A DNA stretch of 64,000 bases from Psococerastis gibbosa (lineage: Eukaryota > Arthropoda > Insecta > Psocodea > Psocidae), in NCBI GenBank assembly GCA_963971405.1, contig OZ020490.1:22407464-22471463 (forward strand), in the 5' to 3' direction. This document shows positions 33,892 to 44,156 of this stretch, one piece after another. The stretch's first letter is position 1; each line of letters starts with the position of its first letter. The notes beneath the pieces were generated by a model, which was not told the origin of the DNA, made no database searches, and saw only the letters and a program-made list of their open reading frames with translations. The translations under genes were made by a program, and so were the position numbers.

Positions 33892-34685
33892 AATATGTAC
33901 AGTGCCGGGTTTGGCTATGGGGCACTGTGGGCCCGGGCCCCAGGGCCCCCACAAAAATGGGGCCCCCACAAAACGAAAAAATACAAATAAAAAATTGAAA
34001 AAATTAAAAAAAATCAAAACAGATAACTTTTTAAATTTTCGCGGGAAATTCGAACGCATCGTGGCATTAATGACTCATTTTTGATAAAAATTTAACAAAA
34101 AATGAAGTATGTCCACTCCTGCTCTGAAACCACGATTGTTTTGCTTCATTAAATACAAATTGAAAATTTGAAATCAAATTTCTAAATTGAAACTACTTTT
34201 ATCAGCACTTTCTGGTTGGTATATTGTTAAGGTAAGTAGCATAAGTTAATTCTTATATTAGAGGCGGAAGTACCTAATAGTTGTTCTTTATAAGATAAGG
34301 TCCTTATTTTTCGTATTCTGCGCCCATTTACCACAATTCACAGAACGCATCAAAACTTTGTAAGCCTATTAATTTTAATACGAAATGTGCCCAGCCACGT
34401 GGTCGCCACAAAATCGAGCACGTTATAAATATAAAATTCATTGGTCTAAAATGTTATATGTCATAAAATGTTATATTATAAGACGCATGATTCGGAATTT
34501 TGAGATGTTTTATACAAAAGGGGATAAAAAATAAAATGTATTCGATTTTGTGGTGACCACGTGGCTGCACATTTCATCTTAAGTAGGGCAATAGGAACAA
34601 GTGGACTAGATAATTAGGCTCTGGCTAGTGAGTTCTGAAAAAACTAATTTATTACAATTTTTATTTTTGATTCCGTAGTGAAATA

Positions 34686-37435
34686 ATGGATCGTCACAAG
34701 GGAAAACGCGAATATGCAAGCGGCAGTGAAAAGCGGAAAATCGCAGCAGATAAAGAAAACAAAATTCAAGATGTTTTATCTAAAACGCGCCGTATAACGG
34801 ATTTTGTAACAAAAATAGAGACGGGTCCATCTACTCCTAGTTCTACTTCTAATTTTGTTGAAATGATGAGTGGTGATTCTGATTTTCCTGCATCTTCTCA
34901 AGTTATTGCTAGCCCTACCCAAGAGGTAAGAGTTTGACTTTAATTACTTAATTAAGGTGACCGCAATCAAAAATTACCGACCCCACTCACCCCAGTAATT
35001 CTTATGGAATTAAAAATGGGGGACTCCTGTTAATTTACTGTATGAATTAAACCTACCTAAACTTGAGTCGGCCATGCCGAAAGGATTGTTTACAAAATTA
35101 ATTACAACTGTAATTGTTTTACTTGTAGGCAGTAATTGATAACAATGACGAATCCGAAAATACTGCTGATGATGGATTTTGCAAAGAAAATGACGTGGGA
35201 TTGTGGCCAGCAGTTCTTAGTCAACAACACATCGACTATTGGATCAAGAAAGGAAATTTGGAAACTCAGCATTGTAATGAAGATATTTTGAAAGAAAAAA
35301 GCTTGGGACAAGTAGATGCAGTGAAAAGAAGAAAATGCCATGCAAGTTTATTCCTTCGTCAAACTCAGGCAGGCAAGTCTATAAGCCGCTCTTGGTTATG
35401 TTTTTCACCTAGTACGGGGAAGCTATACTGCTTTTATTGTAAATTGCTCTGCAAATCAGCAAATCAGTTTTCAACTGAAGGGTTTGCTGACTGGAAGCAT
35501 GCGTCTGAGCGTTTGAAAAGACATGAAACTACCGTAACGCATTTGCAAATAGTTTGCCAATTTAAGCATCTCTCAAACGAGGCAATGCGTATTGATCGTG
35601 AGTTGGCCACACAAGTGAAGGAGAGCATTGCTTATTGGCGAAACGTTCTAAACAGATTGATTTCCGTCATAATATTTCTTTCTGGACGAGGACTTGCCTT
35701 TCGAGGGGACAACGAAATTTTGGGATCAACCAAAAATGGCAATTATTTGGGAGTCCTTGAGCTAATTGCACAATATGATCCGTTTTTAGTAGGCCACTTA
35801 GAGAAGCATGGAAATCGTGGCAGTGGTAGTGGCGGCGTTAACTACCTATCTGCCCACATTTGCGAAGAATTAATTGCGCTGATGTCCACCAAAGTTAGCG
35901 ATGAAATAATTAAACGCTTAAAAGCCTGCAAATATTATTCGGTTTCGGTAGATTCAACAACTGACGAAGGCCATATAGATCAAATGACTGTGATTGTCAG
36001 GTATCTAGAAGAAAGCACACCAAAGGAAAGATTTCTTAGTTTTATGCCAAACCAAGGCCATAAAGCTAAAGAATTATTTGATGGCCTCAACAAAGTTTTA
36101 AAAAAGTTCGGCCTGGATTTGAAAGATATTCGTGGGCAGTCGTATGACAATGCTTCCGCTATGAGTGGAGAATATAGTGGTCTACGCACTTTGGTGCTAA
36201 ATGAGAATCCTTTGGCTTTATGGGTTCCATGTTTCAATCATTCCCTCAACTTAGTGGGCACAAAAGCGATGGACTCCTGCTCCCAATCGAAATTATTTTT
36301 TAGCTTTCTTGAGCAAATTTATGTATTTTTTACAAGTTCCACAGCTCGGTTCAACGTCCTTTCAAATGTTCTAAAAAGTGCTGCGAAGAAGTATGGCCAC
36401 AACATACCAGTGCCCAAAAGAATCAGTTTAACCCGGTGGTCCTCAAGAGCGGAAGCTACTAATAGCCTAGTTTTGGGCTATAACGAAATACGAGAAGTCC
36501 TTAAAGATCTCTCCGAAGAAGATGTCCAAGCAAGTGGACTCTATTTGCAAATTACCACGTTGGAGATAGCAATTTACGCTGTTCTTTGGAACGATATACT
36601 GGCAAGGGTGAATGCAGTAAACATCAATCTCCAGAATCCAAGAATCGACATTAATACTTCGATCAGTGTGATGGAGTCCCTTAAGATCTTCATTGGGGAA
36701 TTTAGGGATTCTTTCCAAGAATATGAGAAAAAGGGTGTTGAATTGTGTGGGCACAATTCTTATAAATCGGAAACTTTGCGGAAGCGGATCCGAAATGTGA
36801 GGCTAAATCCTTTGGATTATGGGAAAACTGAGGAAGCTGAATTCAGTCATAGCGAGAAATTCCGAATCGAAAGTTTCATTCCCATAATTGACCAGTTTAT
36901 GCAATCATTGGATCGGAGAATTTCAGCATATGAAGACATAAATAGGAAATTTGGATTTTTACAATATTTAGAAAAAATAAGCCCTGATGATTTGAAAACT
37001 AGGGCAGAGAACCTGGTGAGTTGTTACACAGGTGACTTGGACGGTAACTTGTACTTCGAGCTAGTACAGTTTCGTGAGTTTGTGAAATTATTTGTGATAG
37101 ATGATGCACAAAAAAACAATATAATCGAAGAAAAACGTATCAGTTTTGAACGGTTCATGTACAATTTGATTTTAGAAAGAGGAGTAGCTGATAGCTTTCC
37201 CAATGTAGAAGTACTTTTGAAGATGTACTTAGTTATAATGAGTGGCAACATAAGCAGCGAGCGATCTTTTTCCGTACTAAAACACATAAAAAATCCTCGT
37301 CGCACCAGTTCTTCTGAAGCTCGGCTTAGCCATCTTTCAATGCTGAATATAAATCACGACATAGTGGCAGCGTTAAATTATGACGATATAATTGACAGTT
37401 TTGCTGTAATAAAGAGTCGAAGAGTGCATCTTTAA
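34686..37435 (+). CDS. hAT-superfamily transposase, ZMYM1/TTF-finger type, two exons (34686-34925, 35129-37435)
   Basis: A cut-and-paste DNA transposase, expected to act in the nucleus on its own terminal repeats. Exon 1 (80 codons) is basic and charged. A GT-AG intron of 203 bp splits the gene between codons, giving 848 residues. Exon 2 carries a TTF/BED-like zinc finger (about residues 150-220: Cys181, Cys184, His212, His218), then a DUF4371-type RNase H-like domain with catalytic Asp355 (in YYSVSVDSTTDEG) and Asp420 (in GQSYDNASAM). Glu791 in SGNISSERSFS lies within the C-terminal hAT dimerisation region. These three acidic residues match the DDE triad of hAT enzymes, so the protein looks intact. 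The start at 34686 is the first ATG of exon 1 (AATAATGG). AATAAA at 37435-37440 overlaps the stop codon. The vertebrate ZMYM1-like proteins are domesticated relatives; a host role is unlikely here because the gene sits between matching transposon ends. Confidence 0.93.
34926..35128 (+). other. Predicted intron of the hAT transposase gene
   Basis: Donor AAGAG|GTAAGAG and acceptor TTACTTGTAG|GCAG, with a pyrimidine-leaning tract before the acceptor. Exon 1 ends on a whole codon, and exon 2 is open in the matching frame from its first base, although it has no ATG near its start. This explains why the long frame seems to lack a start. Splicing is predicted, not observed. Confidence 0.82.
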
Positions 37436-37440
37436 ATAAA
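37435..37440 (+). terminator. Polyadenylation signal of the transposase gene
   Basis: AATAAA begins at the last base of the TAA stop codon. A T/GT-rich stretch (TTTTGTGTTTATAATTAGG) follows within 20 bases. Such a compact 3' end is common in transposons. It is a sequence match only. Confidence 0.55.
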
Positions 37441-37996
37441 TTAAAATTTTGTGTTTATAATTAGGTACCTATTAATTTATTCCTTTTAAAAATACACCGC
37501 AGTGTCTACAGCTTTAGTTGAGTAGCCCTTAGGCTTGTATTGTACTATTGACTTGACTTTATATTACTAAGAATCGCTTTTCTTTTTTATAATGATTTTG
37601 CAACCTGTGTCACCATTTTATAATTTATTGTGGGATATTCGTCTAAGGGGATTAGAAATTTCTCCCCGAGAAAGGGCCCCCACATAATTCGGGCCCACGG
37701 GCCCCCACAAGCCCAAACCCGGCACTGAATATGTAAGACACTGAAACTGGATTATCATCTGTTCCATTTCCAACAAACATTCGTGTTAAACACGGAAGTT
37801 ATAGTCTATGGCCTACGTCATAGGAGGTACTGTATGAAGTCGGTAAAACGTAATAAATAATAATTATTTATTATGAAGATTGCAATTTTTAAATCACATG
37901 AATATTTACCTATACAAGACTGCATAGTCGGCGTTTTTCAGGAGTTTTTGAAAAATGTTGAAATAAAATATTATTGTCGTACGATTTTCAATTTTG

Positions 37997-38857
37997 GCTT
38001 TCCAATTTATACGTAGTATAAGGAAAGGTTTATGATGGTCGAAATTTTCGATTCCGAGATTTCAACGGATTTTCACGTTTTGAGGTCCCAGGAACCCAAA
38101 AAGGTGGTTTTTACGAAATGCCTATCTGTCGCTCTGTCTGTCTGTCTGCATGTATGTCTGTTTGTCTGTCTGTCTGTCCGTCGGTATGTCTGTCTGTGCG
38201 TCGATTTCCGGGCAAACTACTCGGTCAATTTTGATGAAATTTGGCATGTAGGTTCACAAAAATCATACCTCAGGACCATTTTTTTAATTTGGGGCTAACT
38301 CAAAAAAAAAAACGTCTAAAAAAATTATTTCCCAAAAACGGCTCCAACGATTTCTTTTAAATTCACATATATTGTAGTTTTTATTAATGTTGATAAAATG
38401 TGGGGGGGGGGGGGGTTTGCTTGCCCATTGGTAGCTTGTTTCTTGGGGTAAAAAAATAAAAATAACTAAATTTTTCTGCGAAACCTTTCTATCGATGATT
38501 TATACCTTCAGTTATGTTTTAGGTGTTAAATTGAGTAACGAAACCGGACAGGTTGCTTTCCCAGAAAAGTATTTGGTTTTGTACAAAAAAAAATGCTTAT
38601 TTGAAAAAATGATAGAAAATTCACGCTCAAATGCATTGCGTGCCCTGCCAGTATTGCTGTGTGGTAATGTGTTGGTCTGACCTATCTAGAATTTACCTCA
38701 CCTCTAGTGACGTCGGGTGGGCAACCCCCCCCCCCCCCCCCCCCCAGATATCGGAAATTTAACCATAGGAAAATTATTTACCATAAATTACTCATTTTCT
38801 CTATCGACTAATTTTAAAAAATTGGAAAGCATGTTCGAGTAAACTCGGACCGGTTCT
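37997..38857 (+). repeat. Family A repeat, full-length copy A10
   Basis: Complete copy: hairpin GCTTTCC...GGAAAG at the start, a long compound TCTG/TCCG microsatellite (about 38125-38200), two G/C runs (38402-38415, 38726-38744), and the end CGAGTAAACTCGGACCGGTTCT. One of the best templates for the family consensus. Confidence 0.9.
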
Positions 38858-39211
38858 ATTTCTAAGAAATCCAAAGCTATGAAGTTTTTACATTTTTAGT
38901 GGGGAAGATAGCTTAAAAGAAATCCCGATGACAGCAGTGTTGAAGGAAAACTATCAATAATATTCATGGGCATTGAGTTTACAATATAGCCATCAAATTA
39001 CTACCGACCACAATACCATGACACTTGGCGAGGCTTATTTTTTATTGCAGAAAAGGCATACCCGTTGAATCAAGATAAGAATCAGTTCATTAGTAGTATA
39101 ATTTCACACTTAATGACAGCAACTTACAACGTGAAGGATTAAAAGGCCTTAGCCTACTGAGTGAATATAAAAATAAGCCTCTCCAAGTGTCTTCTTATTG
39201 TGGTCGAGCAG
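38858..39211. other. Stretch without recognised gene
   Basis: No feature recognised. Confidence 0.4.
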
Positions 39212-39480
39212 TCAAATTAAATCAAATCAAATACATATTTATTCCAGTTTTTGCTACAAGACAAGTATACGTTAAATGATAAATTCTATAAAATTAAATT
39301 TAAATAAGTCAAATTAAGTTACATTACATTTAAGACTTTACGCAGAATTAACCAGCCCAACTGTGTTTCCACATGCTAGGGCCGTTGCAGTGTCCCAATT
39401 TGAGTCAGATTTGTTATGACGGTGTGCAGTAGATTGAAAGATGCAGCAGTGTGAAATCTACGTGCTCTACGTACATATAC
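39212..39480 (-). pseudogene. LINE 3' end with TTTGA tail (minus strand)
   Basis: At the low-coordinate end, AAATTAAATCAAATCAAATA followed by CATATTTATTCCAG is the inverse of an ATAAATATG...TTTGATTTGA LINE tail. The same tail block occurs at 52417-52515. Upstream, a minus-strand frame reads RARRFHTAASFNLLHTVITN before a stop, a possible ORF2 C-terminus. The tail is clearer than the coding part. Confidence 0.55.
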
Positions 39481-39599
39481 CGGTATCAGGCCCGTAACCA
39501 GGCCGCAGCCCCCGCTGCAATTTTTTGACTTTACACTACCTAATAGAATTGTAATTTCGAGACGTGCGACATTTCACTACATAACTATAGCCTATAGGA

Positions 39600-39742
39600 T
39601 TGGAGGATCTGCTTGAAAGGTGGGAGTGTAAGATACTCAGCAAGATATATGGGCCAGTGAAAAATCGGGGGAGAGGGAGGGACTGGGACTGGTGTATCCG
39701 TAGAAATGACCAACTCTACGCGATATACCGAGAACCTATGTA
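39600..39742 (+). pseudogene. LINE ORF2 C-terminal fragment
   Basis: The plus frame reads LLERWECKILSKIYGPVKNR, then a short insertion, then CIRRNDQLYAIYREP. E-R-K-I-L-x-K-I-Y-G-P followed by W-x-I-R-x-N-x-E-L-Y is the connection-region signature of many insect LINE ORF2 proteins. Only ~45 residues remain. A hAT MITE lies just downstream. Confidence 0.7.
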
Positions 39743-39751
39743 CGGTATAAT

Positions 39752-39913
39752 CAGGGATGGATCATTTTTAAGGGGGGTGGGGTAGTTTTGGGTCAAAATA
39801 GGAAAAACATATGTAGTATCAATTAAATCAGAGCGTAATCAATTAAACTACAATAAATTTACTAAATTTGGGGGGGGGGCAGATACCTCCTGTCCCCCCT
39901 GTATCCATCCATG
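39752..39913. mobile_element. hAT MITE with CAGGGATGGAT ends
   Basis: The left end CAGGGATGGATCA and inverted right end CATGGATGGATACAGG are TIRs. The perfect 8-bp duplication GGTATAAT lies at 39744-39751 and 39914-39921. G/C runs lie inside both ends. At 162 bp it is the smallest hAT MITE here. Confidence 0.88.
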
Positions 39914-39921
39914 GGTATAAT

Positions 39922-41129
39922 GTTTTTTTTTTAATTTAATAAATTTCATTAGATTTGTTTATTTAACTGAGTAGAGATAATCCGAGGGTGACCAATATCT
40001 GCGATCCATACCCTCTTAATAAATGCTGCCACCTTCGCACATTTGCTTCATTGCTATCTTCTCCATTGTAACCATTTATGCATAATAGTTGACACTCCCC
40101 TTGAGTTCAGACAGGTGTATATCGCAAGTTGCAAAACAATACATGTAAGCCTACTCAAAACATACCACATTTGCCCTCAAACTTGAACTCTACACGTATG
40201 GGAATATAGGCACATGTAAAAACAATGAGTTATGCCTTGACCTCCCTCAAAGCATTAAGGTACGTACGTGCTCCAAAGTCTTTATGTGTCGCGAACTGGG
40301 GACGGCAATCATTGATGAAAAATTGAATAGGCGTGTACCAGTGTTAAGCTTATGGGCGTTATTTAAAAAAAAAACTACGTTAGTGTACACAATAATTTTA
40401 TAGTCAGCTGACACTCATTGTTGTTTTGAACAACAAAGTATACTGTATGTAAGTCACAAATAGCTTTCGGCCACTTAAGCGGACATAAATTTTTTAAGAT
40501 AAGTTTATTACATTGAAGTGGGGTTAAGGTGTCCACCGACAACTTATGGACAACTATTCGGCTATTTAATCTATAGCTGCAGGCACTAAATGTGCATAAT
40601 TATAGCTAGTCCTTAATAGCAATATGCACCTTTATCCTCTAGATAATTATTGCAATTAAAGCGACCATTCCACCTTCCCCGTTTATTAAGAAAATTTTCC
40701 GACAGAAAAAAAGGTATGAAAAATATAGGAAGTGTATTTTGATCAGTTATCTAATGATTGCCTACTCTAGAATATGACATTTTTTGCTTCAACAGCCTTG
40801 TTATGTTACATATAGTATGTTGCAGAAGGCCGATACAGTATCTGTATGTTTTTCCCAGCCATCTTAGGCCTAGTGCACACGGACGATTCAAATGCTAGTA
40901 TTTCGGTGAGTAAAATTTGTCATAGGAGGAAATGGACCCCAGAGTCTGCTGCAGCAGATTTTTGTCGCTGGCGACTCGCTGGCTTGTCGCGGGTGCATGG
41001 GTTTCTCTCAACAAGCCAGCGAGCGACCCGCTAGTGACATAGAAATCTTTGGAGACATAGACTGTTTTTTATATTGCAGTATTATATGGTATATATATAT
41101 AGGCTATACAGTGGAACGCATTATTAAAA
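39922..41129. other. Stretch without recognised gene
   Basis: 1.2 kb with no recognised gene. Near 40870-41035, GCCTAGTGCACACGGACGA and the inverted pairs GCTGGCTTGT/ACAAGCCAGC and GTCGC(T)/(A)GCGAC may be the remains of another foldback element, but outer ends were not found. Confidence 0.35.
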
Positions 41130-41322
41130 GTTCTCAGTTCCGGTGCAAAATGACAGATTGTATGGCGACAGATTTGCAGCAGTACTGTCGTGATAATATA
41201 TATTGGAGCAAATGGGTTGGTGCACCAAACCAGATTGTACGGCAACAGATCTGCAGTTATCCTGTCGAGATATGCATTGGAGCAAATGCGTTGGTGCATA
41301 AAGGCAGATTCTACATCAGCAG
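41130..41322. repeat. Diverged tandem repeat, ~77-bp unit
   Basis: CAGATT(G/C)TA phrases start at 41154, 41231 and 41305. Each is preceded by GGTGCA-type text and followed by CAGCAG or TGCAG phrases, giving a period of 74-77 bp at moderate identity. TTGGAGCAAATG(G/C)GTTGGTGCA occurs twice. Confidence 0.65.
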
Positions 41323-41394
41323 TGTTTTCACTGTTGAGCTACCGCTGTTGTACGGTTTCCCCTGTCTTACCTATATCATTTGTCGTACACTTCC

Positions 41395-41530
41395 TACATT
41401 TTCTGGCCGTGCTTCGGAGGGCATGTAAAGCAGGCGGTCCCGGGCCTTCCTAGTTGAGTGTAAGAGAGGGCTTATAGCCCTAACTCCGCTAGGTTGGCTT
41501 AGTAATAGAACAAAAAAGTTCTTATTTATT
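41395..41530 (+). repeat. SINE-D, 5'-truncated copy
   Basis: Body and tail only: TTTTCTGGCCGTGCTTCGGA, then AGCAGGCGGTCCCGGGCC, then CTCCGCTAGGTTGGCTTAGT and TCTTATTTATTTATTT. It lacks the A/B box head. Confidence 0.8.
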
Positions 41531-41765
41531 TATTTGTTCCATTACCTAAGTGCAGAACCACATTCTCCTCCTCGAAGCAAGACCTTCTGCTTCTGAAGTA
41601 TTTACTCCTTTTTATATAAATGCCACTCAATCCGTCCGTAGCAACTAGCAGTCATATGAAACTAAAACGCATAAGATGTCTGGGACACATGTAAACGAGA
41701 CCACTGGAAGGACGAATTAGAAACCAGCCCCCAAAAGTTGGTATTTTTTTTCAACAATATTAATC

Positions 41766-41943
41766 CCATTCCCATACAAACAATTTAATGAAAGTATCAT
41801 ATTGACCTCTTCAGTCGCCTCACTAAGTGACCCAATAGATACTTGTGTCGAGTTACGAAACGTCTCCGATCGCAAAGTATGTAGAGACTAGCACAAGCAC
41901 AACTATCTTGCCACCGAAGCCGATTTTTCGAAGTTAGAAGCTC
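41766..41943 (-). repeat. SINE-G copy
   Basis: Reverse orientation: ATACAAACAATTTAATGAAA, GACCTCTTCAGTCGCCTCAC, GTGTCGAGTTACGA, CACAAGCACAACTATCTTGC, ending CACCGAAGCCG. Near full length but diverged. Confidence 0.68.
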
Positions 41944-42734
41944 GTAGATGGTGGAGCGCAGTGCCAAACCAAGACAAGTAATAAAATTTACTGGTACCAA
42001 ATATTTCCACTTCGTGTTGAAGATTCATGCTGAACACATGCGAATACTGTAATTTTATTCCCAGAAGGCCAAAGCAAAGCCAAACAACATTTCAAAACAG
42101 TCCACATCTAAGATGATTTCCTTTCAATTGATGAGAAAAAAACTGATCTTGGTTTAGGAGGTTACATGGCTAATTACCACAGAAAAACTTGCTCTAAATC
42201 CAGCCCATATTTATCGCTAGGCGTTGCATTATCAACAGTGTAGGTCAAATTAAAAGAATGGCTTCTGGAAGACGTTTTATGTAGTTTTAATACCCGGGCA
42301 AAGCGTTTTTAGCACATTATACAGTGCAGCACTACAGTGGAACAGTATAATACATAATTATTATCTTGTACTAATATAATAATTAATAAAAAATAAATTA
42401 GTAGTAAAATATAGAAGACATGCCCCAACCCCAGTCCCCCGGGCCACTCGACTATTTATATATATATGTTTATTATATTATATAATATTCTATTAATATC
42501 TTTTCAGATAATGACCCCTAATAACAATTTTCGCATAACATTTTTAAATTTTGGGACCCATCGAGGACCCCGCATTTGTCCTCTTTAGGACCCCGGTCTC
42601 CTTCATCATCCGAGCCGACCTCCCCGCCGGTGGGTGAACGTTTACCCCTTCTAATAGGATTTAGCAAACCCCCCCCCCCCTCTTCTCCCAATCTACCTTA
42701 TTCTATTTAACATTGAATATCACTATGTAGCCCT
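41944..42734. other. Stretch without recognised gene
   Basis: No gene recognised. C runs near 42669 and a TATATATATA patch near 42460. No terminal repeats seen. Confidence 0.4.
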
Positions 42735-42925
42735 ACGGTGAGGAGTAGTCCCGTTGGTAGAGAGCTAGACTATTGAACGAAAGGTTAGGGTTCGAGACTC
42801 GGTACAATACGAAAAAAAAAATATTCAGCCTGGTCTGGGCCCACCCAACGCTAGTGGGTATGTCACCTTCATCGGCAGGGGAAAAGCGCGGCTGGCCACA
42901 ATATCCCAAACAGTGCATGGTCAAT
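42735..42925 (+). repeat. tRNA-derived SINE, third family
   Basis: The head has an A-box-like CGTTGGTAGAGAGCTAGAC and a B-box-like TAGGGTTCGAGACTCGG about 35 bp apart, as in Pol III promoters. The body (GTCTGGGCCCACCCAACG, GGGAAAAGCGCGGCTGG) does not match SINE-D or SINE-G. Only this copy was found in the window. The family boundary on the right is uncertain. Confidence 0.65.
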
Positions 42926-42934
42926 ACAAAAAGG

Positions 42935-43094
42935 TTCAATTTTCATGAAAGAGTGCTAAAAACCATTTTTCTGAGGATCTATATTTTCTAACTTCAAGTA
43001 TGTTTTAGGTGCTAAATAGAGTAACAACACCGAACAGGTTTTGTTTTAGAAGAAAATTAAAAAAAAGTAATTATGGATAACTCGTGTCCCAATG
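42935..43094 (+). repeat. Family A repeat, fragment A15
   Basis: AGTATGTTTTAGGTGCTAAA, AGAGTAACA...CCGAACAGGTT and TGGATAACTCGTGTCCCAAT match the distal middle of family A. It is cut by the hAT MITE at 43095. A few bases of family A text (ACCATGAAATTA) appear to continue after the MITE at 43520. Confidence 0.65.
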
Positions 43095-43517
43095 CAGTGG
43101 CGTAAATAACACCCCCGCAACCCCCGCGGTGCGTGGGGGCGCAGCATTGCTAGGGGGCGCACTTCACCTCCCAGCTCCAGGTTTGTGCTAAAAAAAAATT
43201 TTTAGATGAAATTAAATCATCCCAGTATTTTCAGCCTGTGTGGTGATACAACTCAAAATGTATCTAAAATTGATCAACTGTCTGTTGTGCTGAGGCATGT
43301 CTTAATAAAAGTTGAAGAAAATTACATGGTACCTCTTCTGGAACTTTTTTCTGGCACGTTTCCAATTATTATTTTACTATTAATGCTATACCAACGTTTT
43401 TCTTCCCCTCCCACTATTGATTATCACTCATTAAAAAATTAATAATGATACAAGGTAGGACGCACCAAAGGTCTCGCGAGGGGGTGGGGGGCGCAGCAGA
43501 AGTTATTTACTCCACTG
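43095..43517 (+). mobile_element. hAT element with internal transposase relic, CAGTGGCGTAAATAAC ends
   Basis: The ends CAGTGGCGTAAATAAC and (inverted) CAGTGGAGTAAATAAC are TIRs, with GC-rich subterminal DNA (GGGGGCGCAGCA at both sides). Flanking 8-mers are TCCCAATG and ATACCATG, poorly matched. The interior holds a decayed transposase piece, described separately, so this is an internal-deletion derivative of a hAT element. Confidence 0.82.
43228..43332 (+). pseudogene. Relic of hAT (DUF4371-type) transposase
   Basis: The plus frame reads FSLCGDTTQNVSKIDQLSVV and then LRHVLIKVEE. It lines up with the catalytic-Asp segment of the intact transposase at 34686 (SVDSTTDEGHIDQMTVIVRY, residues ~353-372). 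The catalytic Asp sits one residue earlier in both contexts (xDxT). Only ~35 residues are recognisable. It is too different to derive from the 33900 element itself, so it represents another hAT family. Confidence 0.68.
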
Positions 43518-43683
43518 ATACCATGAAATTATTATTGAAGAGGTATTGACTGCGTTTCGATTTCCCTAAGGGAAAGTAGGAATAGAACTCCAGCTTTTTT
43601 ACGGAAGAAAAATACGGTAGTAATGCCATAAGGAAATGTACTTCAAAACATTCCCCACTTTCCCCAACTACTTGGTTAGGTAA

Positions 43684-44153
43684 GGCGCTTATTCCACATA
43701 CGTCAATAGTCAATAGTCAATATCGTATTGACGGAAATTTCAAATTTTTCATCGATACACTACATTCCACATGTTTTTTCAACTACTGATCACTTTTCTT
43801 CTATTGACTCGTATGCGCTAAATTTTTAAAAATTTGGCGCATTTGTTTTTTGAAATTTTGTTTGTATTTGTTTTCTTCGTACACTTATTATTTTTAATAA
43901 AACCTAATAATAGTAGGAGATCCGAAGTAAAATCGACCTTCACCGATCTGTTTAATGGATGAAAGCTGTTTTATAAACAATCTATTAAAATGTTTGTACT
44001 TGACATATCCCATGACGCCATTTTTTAATTTTAGTTTGTTTGTGATTTTACTCTATGATCATTGATCAATTTTAACAATGGCATAGAGTAAAATTGAAAT
44101 GTCCGTCAATACCATATTTACTATTGACTATTGAAGTATGTGGAATAAGCGCC
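43684..44153. mobile_element. GGCGC-type concentric palindromic MITE, copy N4
   Basis: Outer arms: GGCGCTTATTCCACATACGT and (complement) GGCGCTTATTCCACATACTT, then CAATAGTCAATAG. TAA flanks both sides (43681-43683, 44154-44156), a 3-bp duplication as in PIF/Harbinger elements. The inner part carries the TTGATCAAT...ATCATAGAGTAAAATC core, inverted, also found in copies N2 and N5. Confidence 0.83.
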
Positions 44154-44156
44154 TAA

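Larger units (their letters stand above)
33900..37727 (+). mobile_element. Complete autonomous hAT transposon
   Basis: The left end CAGTGCCGGGTTTGGCTATG and the inverted right end CAGTGCCGGGTTTGGGCTTG match at 15 consecutive positions. Both are followed by GGGCCC-rich subterminal DNA (GTGGGCCCGGGCCCC left, GTGGGGGCCCGTGGGCCCG right). AATATGTA occurs exactly on both sides (33892-33899 and 37728-37735), the 8-bp duplication diagnostic of hAT transposition. The 3828-bp body contains a complete two-exon transposase gene on the plus strand with a polyadenylation signal. Perfect target duplication and an open gene imply recent insertion. It could supply transposase to related non-autonomous elements in the genome. 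Confidence 0.95.

Noticed and set aside
34686..37435. A domesticated host ZMYM1-like gene
   Set aside because: It lies exactly within matching terminal inverted repeats and a perfect 8-bp duplication, so it is a transposon gene.
40860..41040. A foldback element starting GCCTAGTGCACACGG
   Set aside because: Inner inverted pairs exist, but no outer ends or target duplication could be located.
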